Shown: positions 20,916 to 28,006, counted from the stretch's first letter. The stretch is 29,246 nt of DNA from an uncultured Oscillospiraceae bacterium (GCA_934232845.1 CAKQGD010000020.1:1-29246), one strand, 5' to 3'. Notes: generated by a model not told the origin, from the sequence alone. Translations and numbers: made by a program.

Positions 20916-21464
20916 ATGAAGCTTTCTGAAAAGATCACCGTCTGCCGCAGGCGCCTGGGGCTCTCTCAGGAGGAGCTGGCAAACCGCCTCGGCGTTTCCC
21001 GTCAGGCCGTCGGGAAGTGGGAAAACGGCAGCGCCGTTCCCGAGACCTCAAAACTACTGCTGCTTGCGCAGACCCTCGGCGTCACGGCGGATTGGCTTCT
21101 CTCGGACGATGACGACTGCGGCAAAAATGCTGCGCAGGCAGACAGTCCCTCCGCACAGGCGCCGACTCCCGACTGGATCGGCACGCTGCCCGATACACTT
21201 CAAAAGCTTTTTCGCCGGTGGGGATGGCTGATCGGCGTGTATCTTGCAGTGGGCGGGGCGGGCATCGCAGGGATCGGGGCACTCGCCCGCTGCATGTCCG
21301 CACGAATGTTTTCCGGCTTTGGCATGGACAGCGCACAGTTTTCGCATTTTATGCAAAACAATCCCGTTTCCATACTGGGCGGCGTAATGCTCGCGGCAGG
21401 GTGCATTCTTTTCGCCGCGGGGATCTTACTTGCCGTCATTCTCAAACGGCGCGGCAAAAAATAA
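20916..21464 (+). CDS. XRE family regulator with C-terminal membrane segments
   Basis: A 182-residue protein. Residues about 1-65 form an XRE/Cro helix-turn-helix (VCRRRLGLSQEELANRLGVS, then RQAVGKWENGSAVPETSKLL). A polar linker follows (DDDDCGKNAAQADSPSAQAP), then two hydrophobic segments at about 97-120 and 145-172, so the DNA-binding part would be tethered to the membrane. Target genes are unknown. The ATG at 20916 is chosen because the HTH starts directly there; the in-frame ATG at 20904 is only 3 bases from AGGAA. The leader holds GGATGGTT at 20849 and its complement at 20882, able to form a hairpin before the start. Confidence 0.85.
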   Translation: MKLSEKITVCRRRLGLSQEELANRLGVSRQAVGKWENGSAVPETSKLLLLAQTLGVTADWLLSDDDDCGKNAAQADSPSAQAPTPDWIGTLPDTLQKLFRRWGWLIGVYLAVGGAGIAGIGALARCMSARMFSGFGMDSAQFSHFMQNNPVSILGGVMLAAGCILFAAGILLAVILKRRGKK

Positions 21465-21491
21465 AATTCACGGCTTCTCCCGCTGCCAAGG

Positions 21492-21520
21492 TTGAATCCC
21501 GCCGCAAACCCTGTTATACT
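21492..21520 (+). promoter_or_regulatory. Promoter of niaR
   Basis: TTGAAT and TATACT with a 17-base spacer, about 33 bases before the niaR start. It would also drive the tautomerase and possibly the small membrane protein gene. Confidence 0.65.
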
Positions 21521-21552
21521 GTTTTTGAAAAAATAAGGGAGGCGAAGCGCGC

Positions 21553-22089
21553 ATGAAGACATCCGAACGCAGAACGCGGCTGCTCTCTCTTCTTCAAAAA
21601 AGCGATACGCCTCTGCGCGCAGCGGATCTTGCCGAACGCTTCGGCGTGACGCGGCAGGTCATCGTTTCGGACGTCGCCCTTCTTCGCGCGAACGGAGAAA
21701 ATATTACCGCGACACCGCGCGGCTATCTGACGGAGCGTCCGCCCTCCTCGGGAATCCCCGTCAGCATCGTATGCCGCCATGCAAAAGAGCAGACCCTTGC
21801 CGAATTTTACGCCGTTGTGGACAACGGCGGCGCAGTAGACGACGTCATCGTTGAGCATCCGCTCTACGGTCAACTGAGTGCAAGGCTCAATATTTCCTCC
21901 CGCTATGACGCCGACGAGTTTGTACGGCAGGCAAAAAGCTGCGGGGCAAGCCAGCTTTGCGACCTGACGGGCGGGCTTCATCTCCACACGCTCCGCGTGC
22001 CGGATCATGCGGCTTATCTGCGCATCATTGCCGCTTTGCGCACGGCAGACATTCTCGCCGAGGATGCGGAAATTCAAAAACAGGAATGA
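21553..22089 (+). CDS. niaR: Niacin-responsive repressor NiaR (HTH_11 plus 3H domain)
   Basis: A 178-residue regulator that, in this family, binds nicotinate and represses niacin uptake and NAD synthesis genes. The N-terminal winged helix includes LAERFGVTRQVIVSDVALLR. The C-terminal 3H domain carries the metal ligands His76 and Glu84 (RHAKEQTLAE) and His143/His145 (GLHLHTL), at the spacing of the characterised NiaR proteins. EHPLYGQL is also typical. AGGGAGG lies 10 bases before the ATG. No niacin transporter or NAD gene is present in the window, so its targets lie elsewhere. It is followed after 17 bases by a tautomerase gene. Confidence 0.9.
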   Translation: MKTSERRTRLLSLLQKSDTPLRAADLAERFGVTRQVIVSDVALLRANGENITATPRGYLTERPPSSGIPVSIVCRHAKEQTLAEFYAVVDNGGAVDDVIVEHPLYGQLSARLNISSRYDADEFVRQAKSCGASQLCDLTGGLHLHTLRVPDHAAYLRIIAALRTADILAEDAEIQKQE

Positions 22090-22106
22090 GAAAAGGAGCC
22101 GTTATC

Positions 22107-22334
22107 ATGCCCTACATTGCAATCAAATGCTATCCCAAGGATCCCACTGTAAAAAAAGCCGTCGTCGAAAAAATCAACGCCGCATTTCTCGAGCTGTGGG
22201 GCTGTCCGCCCGAGGCGCTGAGCATCTCGATGGAGGAGGTTCCTCCCGAAAAGTGGGAAGAGACCATCGTCAAGCCCGAGATTGAGCCAAACCGCGAAAA
22301 AATGATGATTCTCTCCGGGCAGAAACTCTATTGA
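22107..22334 (+). CDS. 4-oxalocrotonate tautomerase-like protein
   Basis: A 75-residue member of the tautomerase superfamily. The hallmark is Pro directly after the start Met (MPYIAIKCYP), which becomes the catalytic N-terminal base. The rest fits the beta-alpha-beta pattern, with ALSISMEEVPPEKW in the second strand region. The physiological substrate is unknown. The start ATG at 22107 has AAAAGGAG 8 bases upstream; upstream in-frame starts would bury the Pro. It lies 17 bases after niaR and is probably co-transcribed with it. Confidence 0.85.
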   Translation: MPYIAIKCYPKDPTVKKAVVEKINAAFLELWGCPPEALSISMEEVPPEKWEETIVKPEIEPNREKMMILSGQKLY

Positions 22335-22372
22335 TGAAAATAAACGACCATGATAGGAAGGAACTAAATTAT

Positions 22373-22732
22373 ATGAAAAATTATGATAACCTCAACTCAT
22401 CTACAGCCAAGCATGCGCATGACGAGGTTGATGAGCAAGGAGTAAATAGAGAACACAATGTGCGTCAAAGCTATGATGGGGTAAACATGTTTTGTCTGAT
22501 AGGTATGATATGCTCAATCCTTGGGTTAGTGGTACTTTTGATGATACCTTTAGGGGCCATTATTTTGGGTATATTAGGTTTTATATTATCTGCTGTCGGA
22601 TTGTACAACCACAATAGAACAAATAAAAGATTGTCCGGAAGGGGGATGGGAGTGGTTGGTATTGCTATTCCGATTTTAGCTATTCTTTTTTTATTTGGGA
22701 TTCGTCATCATTATCTTGCGCTACATAATTAA
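22373..22732 (+). CDS. Small membrane protein, DUF4190-like, AT-rich
   Basis: A 119-residue protein. The first 50 residues are polar (NSSTAKHAHDEVDEQGVNRE), followed by two or three membrane segments (about 52-90 and 103-118) with a small-residue-rich loop, as in DUF4190-type proteins. The start ATG at 22373 has AAGGA 10 bases upstream; the earlier TTG/ATG at 22331-22334 lack one. Codon use is clearly AT-richer than that of the neighbours (TTA, ATA and TTT common), which suggests recent transfer. Function unknown. Confidence 0.7.
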   Translation: MKNYDNLNSSTAKHAHDEVDEQGVNREHNVRQSYDGVNMFCLIGMICSILGLVVLLMIPLGAIILGILGFILSAVGLYNHNRTNKRLSGRGMGVVGIAIPILAILFLFGIRHHYLALHN

Positions 22733-22762
22733 CATGAATCATAAGTACTTATAAGACCGCTT

Positions 22763-22796
22763 CGGGGACAGAATAAGCATCTATCCCCGCTTTTTG
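22763..22796 (+). terminator. Probable terminator after the small membrane protein gene
   Basis: A 6-base stem CGGGGA/TCCCCG with a 15-base loop, then GCTTTTT, about 30 bases after the stop. Confidence 0.55.
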
Positions 22797-23167
22797 TCTG
22801 CATTCTGTTCTACAGCCATGCGCCGCGCTCGAATCGCATCATAAAACAGAGAAGCACGGTATAAAGAGACAGCTTCAGGCAATTGCGGCAGCGCCCTTCG
22901 GCATCTTGCTTACACTATGGTACGGGCAATAAAGCTTGTTTTTCCCCCAGCCTTACATGGTCAAGCATCTCTGCGTCATCCGGCGCCGCAGACACTGCGG
23001 CGTTTTTAGAATCGGATCGGCGATGCATCTTATCTGCGGTGCCGAAAAACAATGCCTCTTTTCCCGCGGGCTTCAGCATTTTGCGCCGTTTCTCAGCGGT
23101 TCTGAAAGAAACCGACACTGCCCGGCCGAAACTTCATGCCGTTTACTTGTTTTACAAATCACTTTAT
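22797..23167. other. Intergenic region without a supported gene
   Basis: No open frame here has both a ribosome binding site and recognisable content. On the minus strand a 67-codon frame (22915-23118, GTG start) and a following 35-codon frame ending near 22787 have gene-like composition but no start signal and are broken by stops. They may be remnants of a decayed gene or a non-coding repeat. Confidence 0.4.
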
Positions 23168-23207
23168 AAAAACGCGCTCATCTGCTTTTTCGCAAATGAG
23201 CGCGTTT
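23168..23207 (-). terminator. Intrinsic terminator on the minus strand
   Basis: A perfect 12-base stem (23170-23181 with 23196-23207) with a 14-base loop, followed on the minus strand by TTTTTATAAAG. The nearest minus-strand gene is the 54-residue membrane protein at 23584, so the palindrome cluster would be transcribed as its 3' untranslated region. Confidence 0.75.
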
Positions 23208-23224
23208 CATTGTACAATAAAAAG

Positions 23225-23540
23225 CCACGGGCTATGCCCGTGGAAAAAGGTAACGCTTATGAGGAATCCCGCCGCAGCGGAAGCCTCCCCTGTGTAAGGG
23301 GAGGTGTCAAAATCTTTGATTTTGACGGAGGGGTTGAGAAGAGCGCACAATCCAATCCTACCATCTCGCGGATGCTCAATAGCTCCCTTTACACAAGGGA
23401 ACCTAAAAAGCTACACTCCACTGCCAAGAAAATTGGCAGCGGAGCACAGATGCAATCGCAATAGAATTCGGCAGCCTTAGGGCTCCGTGGGCAAAAGCCC
23501 CTTATAGGGGCGCAGTGCATGCCGCCCGTTTTACGGGTGG
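23225..23540. repeat. Palindrome cluster, candidate non-autonomous mobile element
   Basis: Seven hairpins in 316 bases: 23225-23243 (8-base stem, TAT loop), 23284-23304 (CCTCCCC/GGGGAGG), 23306-23326 (9-base stem, TTT loop), 23384-23400, 23416-23444 (CTCC and CTGCCAA arms), 23497-23511 and 23522-23540 (8-base stem, TTT loop). The first and last match in size and outer bases, and the CCCCTGTGTAAGGGG hairpin recurs in inverted form at 23384-23400. Open frames across it are by-products of the repeats. From memory, the central CCTCCCC...GGAGGGG block resembles intergenic repeats common in gut Clostridia. No transposase gene is present. Confidence 0.6.
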
Positions 23541-23583
23541 TCATGACTTTATGAATGCGTCAGAGACGGCTCATCGCCGCTTT

Positions 23584-23748
23584 TCAGTTTGATGCAATCA
23601 GCACAAACACAATGTAAGCGCACAGAAGGCACGCCCATGCGCCGTTTTTGGATGCGGCCGCATCGTCCTTTTCGCGGATTGCCTGAATCAGGCACATAGG
23701 CAGTGCAAAGGCCGCAGCAATACAGAGAAGCTGAAGTATAAACGCCAT
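23584..23748 (-). CDS. Small membrane protein of 54 residues
   Basis: A short protein with two hydrophobic segments (about residues 3-22 and 37-52) separated by a charged loop, REKDDAAASKNG. The start is ATG at 23748, with GAGGA about 7 bases upstream; an open frame extends upstream to 23868 but crosses the promoter. It has its own promoter at 23801-23829, so it is expressed separately from cobC. Family and function are not recognised. Confidence 0.6.
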   Translation of the reverse strand: MAFILQLLCIAAAFALPMCLIQAIREKDDAAASKNGAWACLLCAYIVFVLIASN

Positions 23749-23800
23749 AGCGGGTTCCTCTCTTTCTCTCTTAATTTGGCAAGACGACTGTGGCGGGACA

Positions 23801-23829
23801 ATTACAAAGCGCGTTTTTAAATACGTCAA
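23801..23829 (-). promoter_or_regulatory. Promoter of the 54-residue membrane protein gene
   Basis: On the minus strand TTGACG (23829-23824) and TGTAAT (23806-23801), each one base off consensus, are 17 bases apart. The -35 box overlaps the cobC stop codon. Confidence 0.65.
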
Positions 23830-24413
23830 AGCTTTGATGCCGAGATCACTTTCCCCTGCGCAATACAAAGCGCAAATCCCCTCGCAGGCGCGGGCACCCA
23901 GTCATAAAAGCCTTTTTCCTCCCCGGGGAGACAATGCCGCAGAATCGAAGCGATCGTTCCCCCGTGGCAGACAACGATGGCGTCCCTCTGCTGCCGGGCC
24001 ATCAGCGTGTCGAACGCACCGCATACCCGTTCGGAAAAGCCCCGCATGCTCTCGCCGTTAGGGCAGGCGGTTTCTCCGGTATGATCGCAGAGCCACTCGG
24101 CATAGCCCGGCACGGAAAGAAGCTCCTCGTGTGTATGACACTCGAAATCGCCGACGTTCATCTCACGAAAACCCCCGTCCACCTCAAACGGCACGTCGCC
24201 GTAGATGCCGCGCAGAGTCTCGGTGGCTCGCAGAAAACCGCTGGAATAGAGATCGCGTCCCTCGCAGGAGGGGTAAATCCCCTCTGCGCACGTCTCGGCC
24301 AGAAGGAGCCTTCCCTTTTCAGAGAGGGGCAGGTCGGCCCAGCCGTAAAGCCAGCCCTTTTCAACGCCCTCGGTCGTACTGTGGCGGATCAGCCAAATTG
24401 TGCCGTTTTTCAC
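23826..24413 (-). CDS. cobC: Histidine phosphatase, probable alpha-ribazole phosphatase
   Basis: A 195-residue phosphoglycerate-mutase-like phosphatase. In the cobalamin pathway it removes phosphate from alpha-ribazole 5'-phosphate or from cobalamin 5'-phosphate. The phosphorylated His is His11 in LIRHSTTE; the usual RHG is RHS here. The second His is His150 in VVCHGGT, with Glu84 in FREMNVGDFE as the acid. YGWADLPLSEKG is typical of CobC. The start is GTG at 24413, sharing a GTGA overlap with the preceding CobU-like gene, and AGGGG lies close upstream. The CobC call depends mainly on its place in the cobTUS block. Confidence 0.82.
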   Translation of the reverse strand: MKNGTIWLIRHSTTEGVEKGWLYGWADLPLSEKGRLLLAETCAEGIYPSCEGRDLYSSGFLRATETLRGIYGDVPFEVDGGFREMNVGDFECHTHEELLSVPGYAEWLCDHTGETACPNGESMRGFSERVCGAFDTLMARQQRDAIVVCHGGTIASILRHCLPGEEKGFYDWVPAPARGFALCIAQGKVISASKL

Positions 24414-24784
24414 TTAAGCCCCTGCGGCAGGCCGCAGAACAGACGGATGACTCCGTCCGCCTCCTTTGACAGGGCGTTGAGCATCCGCCCGTGCGCCTCG
24501 CGCCAAGCGCGCAGCTGCGGCTGTGCCGGCACGACCCCGCAGGAAATATCGTTCGCCACAAAAATTTTTTCGTTTCTGTCGGGCAGCAGGAGACACAGCA
24601 CGTCGAGAGGCTCCTTTCCCGCGCGTACACAGGCGAGCGAAAAACGCTCAAGACGCGCAACTACCCGTGCGGAAGGATCGATCACATCCGCTTCGCAGCG
24701 GAAAATTTCTTCCTCCGATGCGCCGAAGCGTTCTTTCACATAGGCGGTTTTGCCTTGATAGGCCCCGCCGAAAATCAGCGTCAT
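24410..24784 (-). CDS. Short CobU-like P-loop protein
   Basis: A 124-residue relative of adenosylcobinamide kinase. It keeps the P-loop GGAYQGKT (6-13) and the C-terminal CobU pattern NDISCGVVPAQPQLRAWREA followed by HGRMLNALSKEAD and GLPQ, but has no RHxxRR-type segment with the guanylylated His and is about 50 residues shorter than CobU. It may act as a kinase only, or regulate. ATG at 24784 is used because AGGAGGT lies 9 bases upstream; the ATG at 24793 directly abuts that site. It lies 30 bases after cobS and overlaps cobC by 4 bases. Confidence 0.8.
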   Translation of the reverse strand: MTLIFGGAYQGKTAYVKERFGASEEEIFRCEADVIDPSARVVARLERFSLACVRAGKEPLDVLCLLLPDRNEKIFVANDISCGVVPAQPQLRAWREAHGRMLNALSKEADGVIRLFCGLPQGLK

Positions 24785-24814
24785 GTTTTTCATACCTCCT
24801 GTTTGAAGAGAGCT

Positions 24815-25567
24815 TTATAGAAGAGCGGCGGCCAGCAGCCCCGCCAGCTCACCGAGCGTCAGTGCATAGCCGGACAGATCCCCCGATACACCGCCGAGAT
24901 CATGCGCCGCATAACACATCGCCGCGGCATAACCGAGCACGGCCGCTGCGCAGACGGCAAGTCCCGACGCGCCGAGCCAGAGCCAAGCGGCCGCTGCGGG
25001 CAAAAAAAGCTGTACTGCCAGCAGAGCGCCCTTCCATGCGGGAACGGCGGCTCTCTCCTGCGCATGATACTGGCTGTGCGGCAAAGGCCGTCCGTATGTC
25101 ATGGCAAGCGCCGCGGCTGCACGTGTACAGACCGGGATGAAAAACAGAAGTCCTGCATCTTTGCCGCGCCCGGCAAAAGCGAGTCCGCCCGCAAACGCCG
25201 CCGTCAGCAAAAGGCCGAAGGAAATCACCGCGAAAGCACCCACGCGCGAATCCTTGAGAATGCGAAGCCGCTCGTCTCGGTCACGGCGCGAAAGCACCGC
25301 GTCGCTCGTATCGAGAAAACCGTCCAGATGGAAAAAGCCCGTCGCAAGATACGGTGCACAGACGACAGCCGCCGCCGTCAGCGGTTCGGGCAGAGAGAAA
25401 CGCATGCAGATCCAAGCCGCCGCCGCCCACAACAGCCCGACTACCGCGCCTACCGACGGCAGGAACAGCAGCAGCATGCCGCGCAGTTCCTCCCGCCAGG
25501 GGCGGTAAGGACACGGCACGGCGCAAAACATCGAAAGCGTCATAAAAAACGCGTCAAAAATCTTCAC
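24815..25567 (-). CDS. cobS: Adenosylcobinamide-GDP ribazoletransferase
   Basis: Integral membrane enzyme joining adenosylcobinamide-GDP with alpha-ribazole (or its phosphate) to form adenosylcobalamin. 250 residues with several hydrophobic segments. The conserved active-site region is HLDGFLDTSDAVLSRRDRDE (80-99), followed by LRILKDSRVGAFAV. Later GDLSGYALTLGELAGL fits the C-terminus. The start is GTG at 25567: AAGGGG is 8 bases upstream and it forms a GTGA overlap with cobU. The longer open frame to 25651 would overlap cobU by about 90 bases and is not used. Confidence 0.93.
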   Translation of the reverse strand: MKIFDAFFMTLSMFCAVPCPYRPWREELRGMLLLFLPSVGAVVGLLWAAAAWICMRFSLPEPLTAAAVVCAPYLATGFFHLDGFLDTSDAVLSRRDRDERLRILKDSRVGAFAVISFGLLLTAAFAGGLAFAGRGKDAGLLFFIPVCTRAAAALAMTYGRPLPHSQYHAQERAAVPAWKGALLAVQLFLPAAAAWLWLGASGLAVCAAAVLGYAAAMCYAAHDLGGVSGDLSGYALTLGELAGLLAAALL

Positions 25568-26100
25568 GGCAGACACCCCTTGTGCACGGTCATGCAGCCG
25601 GCGGAAACCTCTATCACGCAGTCGCAGGCCGCCGCGGCAGCGCGGTCGCACAGCGCAAGGGCACGTCTGTATTCCTCGACCAGCGGATCGTAAAGACCCG
25701 CGTCGGAATAGATAAAATCCGATACCAGCACCGCATGATCCACCGCGCCGAGAAAGCGCGTCAGATCGGCACAGACGCGCTCTCCCGCTTCGGGATCAAA
25801 CCTATCGGAAGAGAACATCTCGTTTGAGACAAGCGCCGTCACGCTGTCAAGAAGATAAACGCCGCGCGGATCGGTGCGAAAGAGAACTTCGCAGAGATTT
25901 TTTCCCTGTTCGACCGTCTCAAATCCCCAGCCGGCCCGCTCGCGGCGGTGATGTTCGACGCGGGCATCGTCCTCGCGGTCGCGGGGCTCCATTGTAGCGA
26001 CGTAGTAGAGCGGCAGTCCTCCTTCGGAGAGCTGTTTCGCAAGCGTCTGCGCATCCGTCGATTTTCCGTTTTTACATCCTCCGGAGATAAAAATCTTCAA
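25564..26100 (-). CDS. cobU: Adenosylcobinamide kinase / adenosylcobinamide-phosphate guanylyltransferase
   Basis: Bifunctional cytosolic enzyme of 178 residues that phosphorylates adenosylcobinamide and transfers GMP to it. The P-loop is GGCKNGKS (7-14), slightly different from the usual GGxxSGKS. The candidate guanylylated His is His50 or His51 in RVEHHRRERAGWGFETVE. Near the C-terminus VLVSDFIYSDAGLYDPLVEE replaces the usual GIVP segment. The start is TTG at 26100, because GAGGTG lies 6 bases upstream and it gives the family opening; GTG at 26109 is the alternative. It starts 10 bases after the cobT stop. Confidence 0.88.
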   Translation of the reverse strand: MKIFISGGCKNGKSTDAQTLAKQLSEGGLPLYYVATMEPRDREDDARVEHHRRERAGWGFETVEQGKNLCEVLFRTDPRGVYLLDSVTALVSNEMFSSDRFDPEAGERVCADLTRFLGAVDHAVLVSDFIYSDAGLYDPLVEEYRRALALCDRAAAAACDCVIEVSAGCMTVHKGCLP

Positions 26101-26110
26101 GGGCGCCACC

Positions 26111-27199
26111 TCATCTCATTTCTCTGCGGACTTCCTCTAAGTACTCATCGTTGATCTCGGCCTCGGCAAAGGTTGCCATATGCGTCATCACGGCGCAGGC
26201 CGTCTCCATTACGGAGAATGCCAGCGGACAGCCGCTGCCCTCGCCGAGACGCATCTCCAGATTGAGATACGGAGAGAGGCCCATCTCCTTCATGGCAAAG
26301 GTATATCCTGCTTCGCACGAACAATGCGAAGGAAATAAAAACGTCCGGACACGGCCGCACAGGCGGTATGCGCAGAGCGCCGCCACGGCGGAGATGTATC
26401 CGTCGATTACAACGGGCAGACGGCATACCGCCGCCCCAAGAAAGACGCCCGTCATTGCGGCGAGGTCAAAGCCGCCGACCTTCTGCAGCACACCGACCAC
26501 ATCCGCGGGATCAGGCGCGTTCTGCGTGATTGCGCGCTGCACAACGGCGCGCTTGTTTTCAAGCATCGCGTCGGTGATACAGCCGCCGCGCCCCACCGTT
26601 TCGGCGGGAGAAAGCCCCGTCAGCACGGAAAGGACCGAAGAGGACGTTGTGGTATTGCCGATTCCCATTTCTCCGACACCGATCACATTGTATCCTTCGT
26701 CGGCGGCCTTCTGCGCCATTTCGATGCCGGTTTTGATCGCCGCAAGCGCCTGTTCCCGCGTCATGGCCGGACCCTTGGTGATATTCTGTGTACCATAAGC
26801 GAGCTTACGGTTTAAAATACCCGCCTCGTACGGCAGATCGGTCGCGGTGCCGACGTCCACAACGCACAGGTCGATGCCGTAATACTTCGCCATAGCCGAA
26901 ACGCCTGTTTTGAAGCGGGTAAAATTAATCGTCTGTGCACGTGTCACAGACTGCGGCGCGGACGCGACCCCCTCCTCTACCACACCGTTATCGGCACAGA
27001 GAATAATAATACGGCGCTTCTGCACCGTGTTGTGCAGCTTTCCCGTAATCCCGGAGAGCTGTACCGAAATATCCTCAAGTCTGCCGAGACTGTGCGGCGG
27101 CTTTGCAAGAGCGTCCTGCCGTTCGCGCGCAAGGCGCATTGCCTCTTCATCCGGCCCGCCGATCGAGTCAAGCAGCCGGGCAAGTTCCTGTTCCGTCAT
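26111..27199 (-). CDS. cobT: Nicotinate-nucleotide-dimethylbenzimidazole phosphoribosyltransferase
   Basis: Makes alpha-ribazole 5'-phosphate from nicotinate mononucleotide and a lower-ligand base such as dimethylbenzimidazole. 362 residues. The catalytic Glu is residue 320 in EMRLGEGSG, equal to Glu317 of Salmonella CobT. LAKPPHSLGRLE near the start, ADNGVVEEGVASAPQSVT, GEMGIGNTTTSS and KVGGFDLAAMTGV are also typical. The ATG at 27199 has AAGGAG about 10 bases upstream. First gene of the cobT-cobU-cobS-short CobU-cobC set, all within 30 bases or overlapping, with a promoter 226 bases upstream and a B12 riboswitch about 570 bases upstream. Confidence 0.96.
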   Translation of the reverse strand: MTEQELARLLDSIGGPDEEAMRLARERQDALAKPPHSLGRLEDISVQLSGITGKLHNTVQKRRIIILCADNGVVEEGVASAPQSVTRAQTINFTRFKTGVSAMAKYYGIDLCVVDVGTATDLPYEAGILNRKLAYGTQNITKGPAMTREQALAAIKTGIEMAQKAADEGYNVIGVGEMGIGNTTTSSSVLSVLTGLSPAETVGRGGCITDAMLENKRAVVQRAITQNAPDPADVVGVLQKVGGFDLAAMTGVFLGAAVCRLPVVIDGYISAVAALCAYRLCGRVRTFLFPSHCSCEAGYTFAMKEMGLSPYLNLEMRLGEGSGCPLAFSVMETACAVMTHMATFAEAEINDEYLEEVRREMR

Positions 27200-27277
27200 A
27201 TCGATCCATCTCCTTTTTCGTATCCGCGCACGCCGGCCGGTCCGGCTGCGCGAGTTTTTCAGACAGATCTCCGCGTA

Positions 27278-27291
27278 TATTTCCGGAAATA
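27278..27291. other. 14-base perfect palindrome in the cobT leader
   Basis: TATTTCCGGAAATA reads the same on both strands. It lies between the cobT promoter and start codon. A dimeric repressor site is possible, but nothing else supports it. Confidence 0.3.
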
Positions 27292-27424
27292 CGACCCGTT
27301 CAGGTATATCCGAAAAGTATAAGAATATCTGCGTAAAGCATCCGCCGAAATCAGCTTGGCCACACGGAGAAATATTTCCCCAAGGCTCAAAAAATGCCCA
27401 TTCCCTTCAGGCACAATATATTTT

Positions 27425-27453
27425 ATTGTATCACGCGGCAATTTTTCCGTCAA
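27425..27453 (-). promoter_or_regulatory. Second promoter directly upstream of cobT
   Basis: On the minus strand TTGACG (27453-27448) and TACAAT (27430-27425) are 17 bases apart, each one base from consensus. It lies downstream of the riboswitch terminator, so transcripts from here would not carry the riboswitch. The leader would be about 220 bases. Confidence 0.7.
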
Positions 27454-27470
27454 TGAGAACCCCTTGTACA

Positions 27471-27512
27471 GGCGTACCGCCCCTTTCCGCATTCGAAAAG
27501 GGGCGGTACGCC
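27471..27512. other. 16-base perfect hairpin without T-run
   Basis: GGCGTACCGCCCCTTT (27471-27486) pairs with AAAGGGGCGGTACGCC (27497-27512) around a 10-base loop. Neither strand has a T-run beyond the stem. It sits just upstream of the -35 box of the cobT promoter. Smaller hairpins follow at 27541-27554 and 27576-27601. Confidence 0.5.
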
Positions 27513-27649
27513 GGTTTGAAAGAAAGGAAACATGGAATTTGTCCCACCCGGGACACCGCGGAGGCAGCCCAAACGGATGCGGACCATCGCCCTTCCGCAT
27601 CTGCCACCGTCTGAAAGCTGCCGGCACGGCAAGCGAGGAGTGTCAGACA

Positions 27650-27691
27650 AATAAAAAACGGCGCTTCTCCCCCTACTGCCGGAGAAACGCC
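27650..27691 (-). terminator. Terminator of the cobalamin riboswitch
   Basis: An 11-base stem (27660-27670 with 27681-27691, one G-U pair), followed on the minus strand by GTTTTTTAT. It lies about 75 bases after the aptamer, the expected place for a riboswitch-controlled terminator. Confidence 0.85.
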
Positions 27692-27765
27692 ATTAAAGTC
27701 ACATGCAATAAAACCGCTTGTGGCTCACCATTTTCTCCCGAAACGGATGCACAATTCTCGTTTAT

Positions 27766-27960
27766 GAGGCAGGTTTCCTGGCTTGGAGCCATATCCGCAC
27801 CGTGCGATTCGCCTTCCCGGAAAACCAGTGGCTGCCGCCTTGCTTACGGCTGATCGCTGCGAAAACTCCTTACAGTAGCGGGGACTGCCGTGGTTTTTCA
27901 CCACATTCCCTATTACCCGTCGGCACACATGCGTATGCGTTCGGCACCTCAAACAATGGT
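27766..27960 (-). promoter_or_regulatory. Cobalamin (B12) riboswitch
   Basis: Read on the minus strand, the core features of the adenosylcobalamin-type aptamer appear in order: AATAGGGAATGTGGTGAAAA, ACCACGGCAGTCCCCGCTAC with TGTAAGGAG following (27866-27883 region), the B12 box GCCACTGG (27832-27825), and the closing AAGCCAGGAAACCTGCC (27786-27770). It has its own promoter upstream and a terminator 75 bases downstream. The next gene is cobT. Exact ends are approximate. Confidence 0.94.
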
Positions 27961-27978
27961 ATTTATTTGTCTGATCTT

Positions 27979-28006
27979 ATAATAGCACGACAGATTTTTT
28001 TTTCAA
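27979..28006 (-). promoter_or_regulatory. Promoter of the riboswitch transcript
   Basis: On the minus strand TTGAAA (28006-28001) and TATTAT (27984-27979) are 16 bases apart, ending about 20 bases before the aptamer. Confidence 0.6.

Noticed and set aside
22883..23464. 193-codon plus-strand frame
   Set aside because: Its second half is read through the palindromic repeats, and the first half has no start signal; this is typical of spurious repeat ORFs.
23225..23540. CRISPR array
   Set aside because: The repeats are single hairpins of different sequence, not equal direct repeats with regular spacers, and no cas genes are present.
27259..27627. 122-codon minus-strand frame between the riboswitch and cobT
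   Set aside because: It runs through the 16-base hairpin and the cobT promoter and has no ribosome binding site. The stretch after the promoter might encode about 50 residues but lacks support.
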